DNA of 64,000 nt from Crambe crambe (taxonomy: Eukaryota; Porifera; Demospongiae; Poecilosclerida; Crambeidae), in assembly GCA_963924555.1 (NCBI GenBank), contig OZ004584.1:6075001-6139000 (forward strand). Direction: 5' to 3'. Numbering within the stretch: position 1 is the stretch's first letter; each line of letters begins with the position of its first letter. The notes below the pieces were generated by a model that saw nothing but the letters and a program-made list of their open reading frames with translations, ran no database searches and had not been told where the DNA came from. Made by a program: the position numbers and the translations under genes. Of this stretch, positions 24,601-32,261 are shown in pieces.

Positions 24601-27600
24601 CTTTTAAACATGACCTTTAACTTCTACTACATGACCTTTGACCCCTTTACATGACCTTTTAACCTTTGTAACCTCTGCCTCTTTTACACAGATGGCACGG
24701 GGATTGGAGTACCTCCACTCCAACCAAGTTGTCCATTTGGATATGAAGTCATCCAACATCCTCCTCTGGCACTTCCCCTCCCCCCTGGATGAGAGACAGG
24801 TCCGCATCCGCCAGTCAGGCAACGTCTGGATCAAGATAGCCAACTACGGGATCAGTCAGGTAAGCACGGGCCTGACCCTCAAAGTGGACAACCTTCCTGT
24901 GGGAACTCCGGGATTTATGGCCCCTGAGCTATTTAACCAAGCTGGGAACGTCGTCTCTTCAGAAAAGGTCAGAATTGTCTCTCACATTTTAGAGCTAGGT
25001 GTCTTCCAGTTTCATGTGTACATATAATAGAATATCAGAGAGAGCGGTAGCTCTCTCTATGTAAGGATGACGCGGATGGCTGCGCATGCCGCCTATAGAC
25101 TAATACAAAAGTGAAATTCTAGTTCCCCCACTTAGACTTAACAAAAGCTACTGTGAATGATTTATCCAGCCTACTAGAGCCTACTACAAAGTGCAGACCA
25201 AGTTTCAGGACCAGGGAGCTTACCGTTTCAGAAATACGGCAAGCAGGTAAGTCGCTGGATTCTTCTTCTTCTCTATAGTTATTATTCTTCTTAGACAACC
25301 ATATCTCTCGAACCACTCAAGCTACAGCTATGATTTCTGGATAAATCCATTCCAAATTCTACCAGCTACGATCTTTTGTACTCATCAATCCTCGAAAGAG
25401 TCGATGTAAAAGGAGACACTATGGAACACAGTACTCGACTAACTTAATTATTGGAAGCCATTTTTCAATAATACGCATGCGCATGTACTGTATTTGATTT
25501 GAAATTATAATATTACTCAGCTAGCTAACAATTGAGCTAGCTAAGCTATCAACTCGGAAATTTGGATTCACCAATCCATCTACCGGTACACTCTATTTCA
25601 GATTCATCTGAATCCTCAACCTCCAAGTATAGCTCAACACTTCAAGCCTTGACTCACTGATAAATAATCATTGGGCTGCTATGCTGTTAGAGAACTATTC
25701 TTCTTTCATCTGTCCCTGCATACACATAGAAGAATGAACTCTATACATAAAACCATTAAAAAAAGGAAAAAAAGACCAGGAACAAGTGAGGGAAAAAATA
25801 TTTCCCTGAAATGAAAAAAAGTGTAGGGATGAGCATTGCTTAGGAAACAAGGGTAGGGATGAAGGATGGAAATGGGATCAATCTTTGTCCAGTATTATCT
25901 GAAGCTACTCGACGTATATGTAGGGATTGTTGGCTAGTACAAAGATTGATCCCATTTCCATCCTTACTTTTTTGAGCAATGGTCATTTTTTTTTTCATGT
26001 CACGGAAATGTTTTTTCCCTTATACATATTACAGTTGAACCTTCAATAAAGAGAACAAACCTTTCAGCTTTTGTATATACACTCTATACAAAACAGACAA
26101 ACAAACAAAATCCAAAAGAGGACAACCTCTCTGCAAAGGGCAAATGGCTGGGCCTCAAGTGTGTCCATTATTCAGAGGTACTAGTATTGTCACTTTTCCA
26201 TACTTGAATAAAGTTGATGCATATTACGTACTCTTCTCTTTGTTTTTGCGTGGCTCAATCTACAGGTTGATGTATTTGCCTATGGCATGGTTCTCTATGA
26301 ACTGCTGAGTCAGCATTCACCCTTTGACAATATTCAGCCGATGAAGAGGAATGTCAAGGTCAATGGTGGATGTCGACCAACCCTCCAGGCCAAGGAGACA
26401 CGTTCCCTCATCCTCCTCCAGGACACCATGGAACTATGCTGGGAACAGGAACCGGAAAATCGGCCAAAGATGAGCCAAGTCTCAGACTGGATCCAGGCTC
26501 CGGAGTTTGCGAGACTCAGAGCGGAGATTTCCCTCAGGGAAGTTAAATCCATCTCCTGTGCCTGCGTCTGTCGGATATTGCCCGAATACGAAAGATGGGG
26601 AAACGAACCCCTGCCCCTCACAGTTAGGGAGGGAATGAAGATATACAATTCTATGGAGATGAATTTAGAAGAACTGCAAAAAACAAAACTGGATGAAATT
26701 GGAAACTTTGAGGGAAGTAATTTTAGACAGGAGAAGTTTCGATCGGGCAGCTTATTGAGTACTGTTGTTAAAGAGCCTGGGGATAATGTTAACGTGAAGC
26801 AGTTCAACCCGTACACACAGATTTGGATGTGTGAGCATGACCAGCGGAAAGAGTTGTTGCATATTTTCACATACAATGATGGCCACCCTGGACACTATGT
26901 GAGTACTACTAGTCTATGTGTGCTAATTATACACATGCATGTGACTGACCACCTCACTTGGTGTTAACCTGTAAACAACCACTAGAGTGGAAATCTTTAC
27001 CTCATTGAGCCCTAACCCATTGGCTAACTAGATTATAGCATTGGCTCACCAGGGATTCATGCAGGATTTTAGATTGGAGGGGGTTATGGCACACTACAGT
27101 ATGTGTGCCATACCCTCTTTTGCCATACTTTTATGACAATATCTGGCAAAGGATGTAATTCCATTAGACCTTGCACAAAAATAATATAATCACCCAGCAA
27201 CTTTAGTCATACTTGAGGTATACTTCTTATATGAGCACAAAAAATTTCTTCTAAATGTTGTGTGGATGGCCCCAAATCTAGCTGGATTATGTACTCATCG
27301 ATCCAAGCCCTAAGGCCCCAAAATTTAGCGGAGTGACTACATAGATTTAAAGGTAGAACACCATCTGATCAGGAATAACTGAATATCATAAAATAGCTAC
27401 TAAAAGTATTTATTAGAAAAGGAAAGGATGGCTGTGTGCAGTCAAGCAACCCCTAAATATCACCACCAAACTACGAGCTAACTATTCCTACTTCACTCTC
27501 ATCTTGACCTGTCATGGGAGTGAAGAGTAGGAATAGTTCGTAATTTGGTAATATTGGTGATGGGTAAGGGTTGCTTGACTGAGCTTGTTATTGAACCGCA

Positions 27601-27718
27601 CATAGCTGTCCCTACTTTTCTTTTTTATTTAGAATAAATATTTTTTCCCTTCATATGAAGATGTATTGGACTGGATGTAGTTTTTGAGACCTGTGTAGTA
27701 AAAAAAAATTTTTTCTTC

Positions 27719-27749
<31 letters not shown>

Positions 27750-29575
27750 GGGAGGGAGGGAGGGGAGGAGGAGGAGGAGGAGGAGGAGGAGGGGAATATC
27801 CCAGGGCTCTCTCCCCTGTATGAATCTCTGCTCACTAGAGAACTTGATATCATGTATTGTATCCTGTAAATAACCACTCTAGACTCATGGGCTCTTCAAG
27901 GTAGTAGTAGCTCTGTCATAGGAGTATATTACGGTGTATTGATTAGACTTGTAGAAGGTACTATAAATCAGAGAGTGGTAGCACTCTCTATGTAGGGATG
28001 ATGCGGACAGCTGTGCGCGCCACCTACAGACTAATACAAAAGTGAAATTCTAGTTCAACCACTTAGACTTAACAAAAGCTTATCCAACCAAGTTTCAGGA
28101 CCAGGGAGCTTACCGTTTCAGAAATACAGCAAACAGGTAAATTGCTAGATTCTTCTTCTTCTTCAAGGTAATAAAGGTCGAGTCTAACGATCTTCCACTG
28201 GAGGATTCTCCTTGAGTGTCTTCTCCATTTCTGAGAATACTTCTTTTTCTCTTGCACTTATTCTTTCTTCTGTCATCTCCTTTGCGATCATCTTATTATT
28301 ATTATTATTCTTATTATTATTATTATTATTATTCAATAACCATATCTCTCGAACCACTCAAGCTACAGCTATGATTTCTGGATAAATCCACTCCAAATTC
28401 TACCAACTATGATCTTTTCTACTCGTTGATCCTCGAAAGAATCGATGAAAAAGGAGACACTATGGAGCACAGCACTCAACTAATTCAATTAGTGGAAGCC
28501 ATCTTTTTAATACGCATGCGCATGTATTCGATATCCAATTATAATATTACTCAGCTATCTCTAGCTAGCTAACTCTAGATAATGATCATAGACTACTGTA
28601 TCAACTTGGGGATTTTAGATTCACCAATCCATCTACTGGTAGACTCTATTTCAGCATCTTTGACCTCCAAGTATAGCTCAACAATAACACAACACCTTGA
28701 CTCGTTGATAAATAATGATTGGATTGCTATGCTATTGGAGAACTATTCTTCTTTCATCTGTCCCTGCATACACATAGAAGAATGAACTCTATACATAGCT
28801 AAACCCATAAAAGAGAGGGGAAAAAAAAAGACCGGGAACAAGTAAGGGAAAAAACATTTCGTGAAATGAAAAAAGATGTAGGCTCAAAAAAGTAAGGAAA
28901 CAAGAAGGATCAATCTTTGTTCTGTATATCCAGCCAACAATCCCTACATATACGTCGGGTAGCTTCAGATTATAGTGTAGTAATGTACGTATATGTAGGG
29001 ATTGTTGGCTGGATATACAGAACAAAGATTGATCCCATTTCCATCCTTCTTGTTTCCTTACTTTTTTGAGCAGTAGTCATCCCTACATCTTTTTTTCATT
29101 TCACGAAATATTTTTTCCCTTATTTAATAATGGGCTATTATAGGCAATAGAACATTGAAGTGGATGCCTATAGCGTAAAATAAGTGTGAACCACCTTTTT
29201 TATCGAAACCATGAAATCCTTTTTTGCTCTGTGGTAACTTAATTTTGCCTGTACCTGCATAAAAGCAATGCCTGTGCATACCCAGTTTCTCAGACTTGAG
29301 TGCAGTAAGAGTAACAGTGACTGGAATGTTTAGATAGCTAGCTAATGGCTCTGATAAAATATCATAGTCATGATGTGGCTGAGCGAAAGCGTGTTCATGG
29401 AAGGATGCCTGGTGTGCTAGAGAATTGAGAGGGTCGAAACATTGGTTGTTGAGTGAGTTTTTTTGAAGCTGGTATTGTTTTTGTATACACAGCTAACAAC
29501 ATAATTATCAATACTCCATCTTAGCTGATAAATTTTACCAAGTAGTGGTGCTTGTCTACTCTGCCTTTTGCCTTT

Positions 29576-29655
<80 letters not shown>

Positions 29656-31808
29656 GGTATACTGTCATGACACTATTTCTTTTTCCCTCTTTATCAGCTA
29701 TTCACTGGGTATTGTTCGGGTGAGGAGATCACCAGTATGTGTCCGGTTCACAACATGATGTGGATGGGGACTACTGCAGGCACCATCAAAATCTTCCATG
29801 CACTAACCCTCCAGACTAAATTCACCTCCACTTTGGAGACCATGGGCGCAACCAATCGAACCATTCTGGATATTCTCTATGTCGAGGAGAGGAGGACTGT
29901 GGTGGTGGCCAATTTCAGTGGAGATGTGTGGTGTTTGTATGATAAGATTGTGGAGAACGGGCTGAGACTCCAGTGCAAGATATCTCTCAATGGCTCTCCT
30001 TGTTACCACCTTGTCAAGGTGAGGTACAGTTTTAGATACTTAGTGATCCTGAAATAGCATAGAATTACATATGCATGTTCTCCATGACAAGGTACTAAAA
30101 GTAGAAATAGAAATCTTCAGTTTCAGCACTCAAGCTCTCCATAACTATTGAATAGCATAAACTTTAGTTGTTTACACTAAGCATACAAAGGTCAAGATAT
30201 ATTTGTGAATGCACTCTATTAGTTTTATTTATTCATTTATTTATTTGATCCTCAAAACTATATCCTTGAACAAAATTCTACTACAGTGGAACCCCTAAAT
30301 GTGGACTCCCTGAAATGCAAAAACCTCTTTAATCAGGACACTTTTTCTTGTCCCAACACAATATAAATATAAATGTGTATAATTTAACCCCTGAAATAGG
30401 GACACCTCTCTAATCAGGACACTTTTCGCTGGTCCCAAAGGTGTCCGCATTTAGAGGTTCTACTGTATAGGCTCCATATTAATTTGTTTGTTTGCTTATC
30501 TGTTGTTAGTTCGTTGTTTGTTGTAGGTTGTTTTGGATGGAGGTTCTAAGGTGGAAGTGTGGGGTACCATGGAGAACAACAGACTCTTAGTTTTAGCTAA
30601 ATCTCCAGGCGAGAATTGGAAGGACACTCAACTAGTGGTTAAGCCTGAAGACCCAAAGATCCATCTCTGTTCCTACATTGCCTTCACTAGTTTCACCGAC
30701 AGCTCAGGGGATGTAGCAGAACACATCTGGATCACTTACAGACAGAGGTCTGTCTTGGTATCCTTCAATGCTCAGACACAGGAACAGAGAGGAATTCTCA
30801 ACTGCGCTAAAAAGCTTAAGATTGGTACGTATGTGTTTATTTGTTGGAATGGTGAAACTATCAAATTTCTGCATCACACCAATTCAGACCTAGGTCTAGT
30901 AATAGTAATTACGTAAATAATTATAATGTGATTTCTACCAGGGACTGTCACATGCCATGCCATTGTTTTTTATCTTGTGCATGTTACAGCTAGGCTAGGA
31001 GTTGAGTGTACACTGGTGGTGTGCAGTATGTTAGTGGGTAGGAGTGTGTACACCTTGTGGCCGTGGTAGGGCATATAGTAATGGCATTCATCTTTGTAGT
31101 GGGTAACTGCTTGTAATCTATAAGGTCTCAAGGGTGAGTCATTGCATGATGGTGTAACATAGCTAAATGAAACAATTGGCACATGTCAGTCCCCAGTTAA
31201 CCGAGCTATGATTTGCATACACTGGGCACCCAAGAATAGACTTGACACCTAAGAGATACTATATCCTTAACTTTGCAGTAACAAGCCAGGCCTTCCAAAT
31301 CACCGCAGTGGTCTGCAGTGGTCATAAAGTGATTGTGGGAACAACCATCGGAATTATTGGAATGTTCGATTCAGAGAACTTTGACCTCCTCAATTACTTT
31401 CAGTGGCATAAGGACAGAGTTTGGACAATTTTACTGATGCCCAAGGAGGCGGAGTCTTGTATCTGTGCTGAAATCCCCTTTACAGAGCACAACAACAAAC
31501 CTCACAAGACTGGGAAGAGTGAAGTTCCAGGCCACTCGGAAAGGCAACAAAATGTGCTCGCAAGACAGACAAATCTTTTGTCTCCAAAAAAGCCTAACTT
31601 CTGTTCCCAGATCTCGTACCTGGATAAGTGCAATCCAGAACTGGAATCAGTTCTCTTAACAAGTGTGGGGAATGGGAAGCATGGCTATAGCATCAACATA
31701 CAAAGCAAGGAAGAGATCTTTGACAGAGAAGCTCAGAAAAAATCAGTATACAAAATGGGTGGCAGGCAAGCTTGGGAGGATATTGTACTGTTATCATGGA
31801 CAAGTTGA
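120..31808 (+). CDS. LRRK1-like Roco protein kinase, 3' 19 exons (5' end outside the window)
   Basis: Multidomain scaffold kinase in the order ankyrin, Ser-rich loop, LRR, Roc GTPase, COR, kinase, WD40-like. Exons read from splice sites and phase: 120-330, 472-601, 730-3864, 4057-4267, 4504-4626, 6460-6588, 6709-6829, 6960-7187, 8075-8203, 8474-8784, 21352-21814, 22405-22553, 23388-23522, 24022-24336, 24692-24967, 26266-26898, 29698-30018, 30527-30824, 31279-31808. All introns are GT-AG, all phases join, and the sum is 7848 nt (2615 codons plus TGA). The segment VDVFAYGMVLYELLS is closer, as I remember it, to vertebrate LRRK1 than to LRRK2, and ankyrin repeats before the LRRs fit LRRK1. Known family role: GTP-regulated Ser/Thr kinase on endolysosomal membranes. 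Oddities are altered Roc and kinase catalytic motifs and a 12.6-kb intron filled with transposons. The family call is firm; orthology to LRRK1 itself is an inference. Confidence 0.9.
398..468. repeat. (TC)n microsatellite forming a splice-acceptor polypyrimidine tract
   Basis: About 70 bp of uninterrupted TC repeats ending 3 bases before the acceptor (AAG at 469-471) of the next LRRK-like exon. The repeat itself makes the polypyrimidine tract of this intron (331-471). Confidence 0.95.
4057..6588 (+). CDS. LRRK-like gene: Roc GTPase domain (exons 4-6)
   Basis: Three exons (4057-4267, 4504-4626, 6460-6588) encode a Ras-of-complex GTPase. The P-loop is GSGERGKTT. The switch-II region is DFAAQ (nt 4253-4267), where Roc proteins normally have DFAGQ or DFAGR, so the conserved DxxG glycine reads alanine. 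The G4-like motif is THLD, as in LRRK2. Roc binds GTP/GDP and works with COR as a dimerising regulator of the kinase. The alanine is encoded immediately before the exon's last codon, and I see no other GT donor there that would restore glycine. The intron 4627-6459 carries a hAT-like element. A (GA)n run starts just after the donor at 6589. Confidence 0.85.
4974..6429. mobile_element. Non-autonomous hAT-like element with TIRs CAGGCCC(A/G)TAGCCAG
   Basis: The left end reads CAGGCCCATAGCCAG (4974) and the right end is its inverted counterpart CTGGCTACGGGCCTG (ending 6429), both leading into G-rich or C-rich runs. Terminal CAGG and a short TIR are typical of hAT elements. No transposase is visible. 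The 8-bp flanks (GGTGTGTT and GTGTTGTT) match only in part, so the target duplication is weak. It sits in a LRRK-like intron and contains the foldback repeat 5383-6383. Confidence 0.55.
5383..6383 (-). repeat. Palindrome-headed, hairpin-tailed repeat, copy A
   Basis: The left end is a long imperfect palindrome (5383-5667) whose arms carry TAGGGATGGCTGTG and CACAACCATCCCTA. The right end is a short hairpin, AGAGAGTAC-TATC-GTACTCTCT (6360-6381), followed by GA. The CATCCCTACTTAGAGAG sequence just inside the hairpin is the inverse of the TAGGGATG motif in the head, so there are subterminal inverted repeats. No coding sequence. The same architecture recurs at 10092, 25035 and 27968. Confidence 0.6.
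6598..6641. repeat. (GA)n microsatellite at a splice donor
   Basis: About 44 bp of GA repeats starting some 10 bases after the donor (GTGTGTAAGAGAG) of exon 6460-6588 of the LRRK-like gene. Confidence 0.9.
6709..22553 (+). CDS. LRRK-like gene: COR domain and COR-kinase linker (exons 7-12)
   Basis: Exons 6709-6829, 6960-7187, 8075-8203, 8474-8784, 21352-21814 and 22405-22553. The C-terminal-of-Roc region is recognised from its position and from segments such as LHFDDHNLRNVHFLDPQWL and YVPAGFWPRLICR, which match the winged-helix-like COR core of Roco proteins. The later part carries a CWKC motif (about nt 21770) before the kinase, like the Cys-containing linker of LRRK1-type proteins. COR mediates dimerisation. 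Exon 10 and exon 11 are separated by 8785-21351, which is entirely mobile DNA. Confidence 0.8.
6903..6955. repeat. (TC)n/(C)n tract before a splice acceptor
   Basis: TC repeats pass into a run of about 25 C, then CTCTCCCTCCCACAG, the acceptor of exon 6960-7187. The low-complexity run forms the polypyrimidine tract. Confidence 0.9.
7188..8074. other. Intron of the LRRK-like gene, no recognised feature
   Basis: AT-rich intron between exons 8 and 9. I see no coding sequence, no terminal repeats and no RNA gene. The short intron 8204-8473 is likewise featureless. Confidence 0.6.
10092..11370 (-). repeat. Palindrome-headed, hairpin-tailed repeat, copy B, inserted in the hAT transposase
   Basis: 1279 bp. 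The head palindrome 10093-10529 has arms of about 200 bp that fold back almost completely (outer arm GAATGCAAAAAATTTCTTCG and its inverse). The tail is AGAGAGTG-CTACCG-CACTCTCT (11347-11368) then GA. The hAT codons CCT ATT CTT A before it and TA GGA GGT GGT after it join in frame (P-I-L-I-G-G-G) when the insert is ignored, so its ends are known to within one or two bases. The junction is A|T with no long target duplication (at most a 2-bp AT). No coding capacity seen. Confidence 0.7.
12531..12913 (-). repeat. 3' LTR of the Gmr1-like element
   Basis: 383 bp, with TG...CA type ends (TGTGAG/CTCACA). It is longer than its partner by two blocks (near 12609 and 12870) and otherwise nearly identical. 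A purine-rich tract lies just inside it on the element strand. Confidence 0.85.
18388..18695 (-). repeat. 5' LTR of the Gmr1-like element
   Basis: 308 bp. Next to its inner end, on the element strand, stands TGGTGGCAGCG (18377-18387 inverted), a likely tRNA primer-binding site. The same 11 bases abut the LTR of the second LTR element at 36260-36270. Confidence 0.85.
19144..19292. repeat. Foldback element, copy 1
   Basis: About 150 bp hairpin. The outer arms contain AATAGTTAGACAA and its inverse. Inner stem GGGATCTAAGTTATTTAGAG pairs with CTCTAAATAACTTAAATCCC. The loop contains GGGCTGTAGCGACCCGAGCG. The same outer arms and loop, with a different stem, recur at 19696. Confidence 0.7.
19696..19859. 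repeat. Foldback element, copy 2
   Basis: About 164 bp hairpin with the same ends (GTTCTAAAT...ATTTAGAAC) and loop (GGGCTGTAGCGTCCCAAGCG) as copy 1. Its inner stem is GGGATCTACCGTCTGTATAA pairing with TTATACAGACGGTAGATCCC, unrelated to the stem of copy 1. Confidence 0.72.
19860..20837. other. 3' part of the hAT element, no confirmed gene
   Basis: A short open frame (19927-20142, + strand, ending before GTTAGT) could be an exon, but I recognise nothing in it. A small inverted repeat (AATATATGTAGAC ... GTATATATGTAGAC) lies at 20172-20235. A TGACGTCA motif lies near 20678. Confidence 0.35.
20952..21240. repeat. Solo foldback of the TAGGGATGGC family
   Basis: Imperfect palindrome with ends AAGTAGGGATGGC and GCCATCCCTGCTTG. 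It shares GTGATGGGTAAGGGGTTACTT with copy A, but there is no hairpin tail. It probably represents a head palindrome alone, next to the hAT right end. Confidence 0.55.
21874..22062. repeat. Minisatellite rich in TTCAGTATACTCCACAT
   Basis: About six irregular tandem units of roughly 20-35 bp (TCAATTCAGTATACTCCACA plus variable ATA or TGTACA spacers), just after exon 11 of the LRRK-like gene, in the intron 21815-22404. It produces spurious short open frames. Confidence 0.85.
22567..22630. repeat. (TATG)n microsatellite
   Basis: About 64 bp of TATG units directly before the SINE-like sequence, with more TATG units after it at 22978-22997. Confidence 0.9.
22630..22997 (+). mobile_element. tRNA-type SINE-like element
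   Basis: The 5' part contains AGTTCAAGTCCC (about 22668), a good match to a pol III B box, with a weaker A-box-like TGGCAGTGCAC about 35 bases upstream. The body carries CCAGCTGAAAATGAGTACCTGG, similar to sequence in invertebrate SINE bodies as I remember it. The 3' end is a short ATGT repeat. There is no coding content. A (TATG)n repeat on both sides may be target or tail. Confidence 0.5.
23225..23386. repeat. Long CCT/CTT polypyrimidine tract before a splice acceptor
   Basis: About 160 bp of almost pure C/T ending at the acceptor GCTCTAG (23387) of the exon with the kinase glycine loop. Confidence 0.9.
23388..26898 (+). CDS. LRRK-like gene: protein kinase domain (exons 13-16)
   Basis: Tyrosine-kinase-like fold. 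Glycine loop GKGEFSFVYKG in exon 13. ATP-anchoring Lys in VAVKIF (Lys codon 24037) and a possible alpha-C Glu in IRQEVSFL in exon 14. Catalytic loop HLDMKSSN in exon 15, with the Asp retained at 24740. The metal-binding triplet is NYG (Asn codon AAC, 24842-24844) where LRRK proteins have DYG. The APE-region motif GTPGFMAPEL is kept, and VDVFAYGMVLYELLS and CWEQEPENRPKM in exon 16 give the C-lobe. Exon 16 also encodes about 120 residues after the kinase. Loss of the DFG/DYG Asp normally abolishes Mg-ATP handling, so the domain may be a pseudokinase or weakly active, while every other core residue I can place is present. Confidence 0.88.
23571..23627. repeat. (AAC)n microsatellite
   Basis: Imperfect AAC/AAT units in the intron 23523-24021. 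Nothing else was seen in that intron. The intron 24337-24691 holds only a few TGACCTTT-like tandem words. Confidence 0.8.
25035..26022 (+). repeat. Palindrome-headed, hairpin-tailed repeat, copy C
   Basis: 988 bp, opposite in orientation to copies A and B. It starts TC then the hairpin AGAGAGAGCGGTAGCTCTCTCT (25037-25058). The body shares long stretches with copy D, for example CTCGAACCACTCAAGCTACA. It ends in a palindrome (about 25825-26022) with AAAGATTGATCCCATTTCC, closing TTTTTTCCCTTA. The flanks read AT on both sides. It lies in the intron between the two kinase C-lobe exons. Confidence 0.65.
26023..26265. other. Intron remainder before kinase exon 16
   Basis: AT-rich sequence with no recognised element, ending in the acceptor CTACAG. 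Confidence 0.5.
27417..27650. repeat. Solo foldback of the TAGGGATGGC family
   Basis: Palindrome with AAAGGATGGCTGTGTGC and its inverse near 27600, and inner arms ACTATTCCTACTTCACTC and GAGTAGGAATAGTTCG. It is close in sequence to the head of copy A and has no hairpin tail. Confidence 0.6.
27716..27795. repeat. Poly(G) and GGA-rich purine run
   Basis: About 22 G in a row followed by GGGA and GGA units, in the LRRK-like intron 26899-29697. It could form G-quadruplex structures in the transcript. Confidence 0.85.
27968..29122 (+). repeat. Palindrome-headed, hairpin-tailed repeat, copy D
   Basis: 1155 bp, same orientation and family as copy C. It has hairpin AGAGAGTGGTAGCACTCTCT at the left, body words shared with C (CAGGACCAGGGAGCTTACCG; ATTCACCAATCCATCTAC), an ATT microsatellite near 28291, and a head palindrome 28850-29122 whose arms contain GTTGGCTGGATATACAGAAC and its inverse. 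AT flanks on both sides. C and D stand in direct orientation around exon 26266-26898. Confidence 0.68.
29578..29651. repeat. (TC)n microsatellite near a splice acceptor
   Basis: About 74 bp of CT repeats, 45 bases before the acceptor (TTATCAG) of the WD40 exon at 29698. Confidence 0.95.
29698..31808 (+). CDS. LRRK-like gene: WD40-like C-terminal block (exons 17-19)
   Basis: Exons 29698-30018, 30527-30824 and 31279-31808 encode beta-strand-rich repeats with WD40 character, for example MMWMGTTAGTIKIFHALTL, TVVVANFSGDVWCLYD, and HKVIVGTTIGIIGMFDSENF. The protein ends ...WEDIVLLSWTS followed by TGA. In LRRK proteins this propeller stabilises the kinase and mediates partner binding. The last exon has a second, damaged copy on the opposite strand at 51348-51905. 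Confidence 0.82.
30284..30465. mobile_element. Small mariner/Tc1-like TIR element (MITE)
   Basis: 182 bp with ends CAGTGGAACCCCTAAATG and the inverse CATTTAGAGGTTCTACTG, flanked by TA on both sides (30282-30283, 30466-30467), the usual mariner/Tc1 target. Internal GG(A)CACTTTT words repeat. No coding sequence. It lies in intron 30019-30526. Confidence 0.65.
30825..31278. other. Last intron of the LRRK-like gene, no recognised feature
   Basis: I see nothing beyond GT-AG splice sites. Confidence 0.5.
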
Positions 31809-31899
31809 GTTAACTATTGTATTATTATTATTGACATTTGTATTAATAATGGAGTATTATCATAATGCTGCTAAAGGCTCGTTTTCTCCACGTGTAAAT

Positions 31900-32082
31900 T
31901 CAGACCAGTAGAAAAATCTTTTTTTGGTAGTCAGTATTTATGACTTTCCCTTGACAAGAAAGAGGTATCCAAGGGGCTATGCTTTCAGCAAAAATGGGTT
32001 CCACAGAACAGATAACTCCTTCAAGTAACTTTGAATCTATGCTTTTCCACCACTCATCAATGTTTACCTGCTGTGACCTCAA
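31900..32082 (-). other. Possible exon fragment next to the second LTR element
   Basis: A minus-strand open stretch (with ...SQQVNIDEWWKSIDSKL and WIPLSCQGKVINTDY) has protein-like composition and matches nothing I recognise. It has no ATG start of its own in this stretch and would need an upstream exon. The LTR element at 32103 is inserted just upstream on this strand. Confidence 0.25.
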
Positions 32083-32102
32083 ACTGGCAGCTGGTTCGTC
32101 GT

Positions 32103-32261
32103 TGTGAAAGTATTGTCTGTGGGAACTAGCTACTCAACACTTACTAGAGCCAACTATAGACAAATCTCATCAGCAATATACACACTCGTTAATAATGATG
32201 ACTCACAGGAAGTAATAATAGATGATTGCACAACTCATGAATAATTAATGTTTATGCCACA
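32103..32261 (-). repeat. 3' LTR of the Ty3/gypsy element
   Basis: 159 bp, unusually short for this group, nearly identical to the partner LTR. Confidence 0.9.

Noticed and set aside
24604-24680. Tandem TGACCTTT words as nuclear-receptor half-sites
   Set aside because: They lie in an intron just before an acceptor and look like local repeats; no support for regulation.
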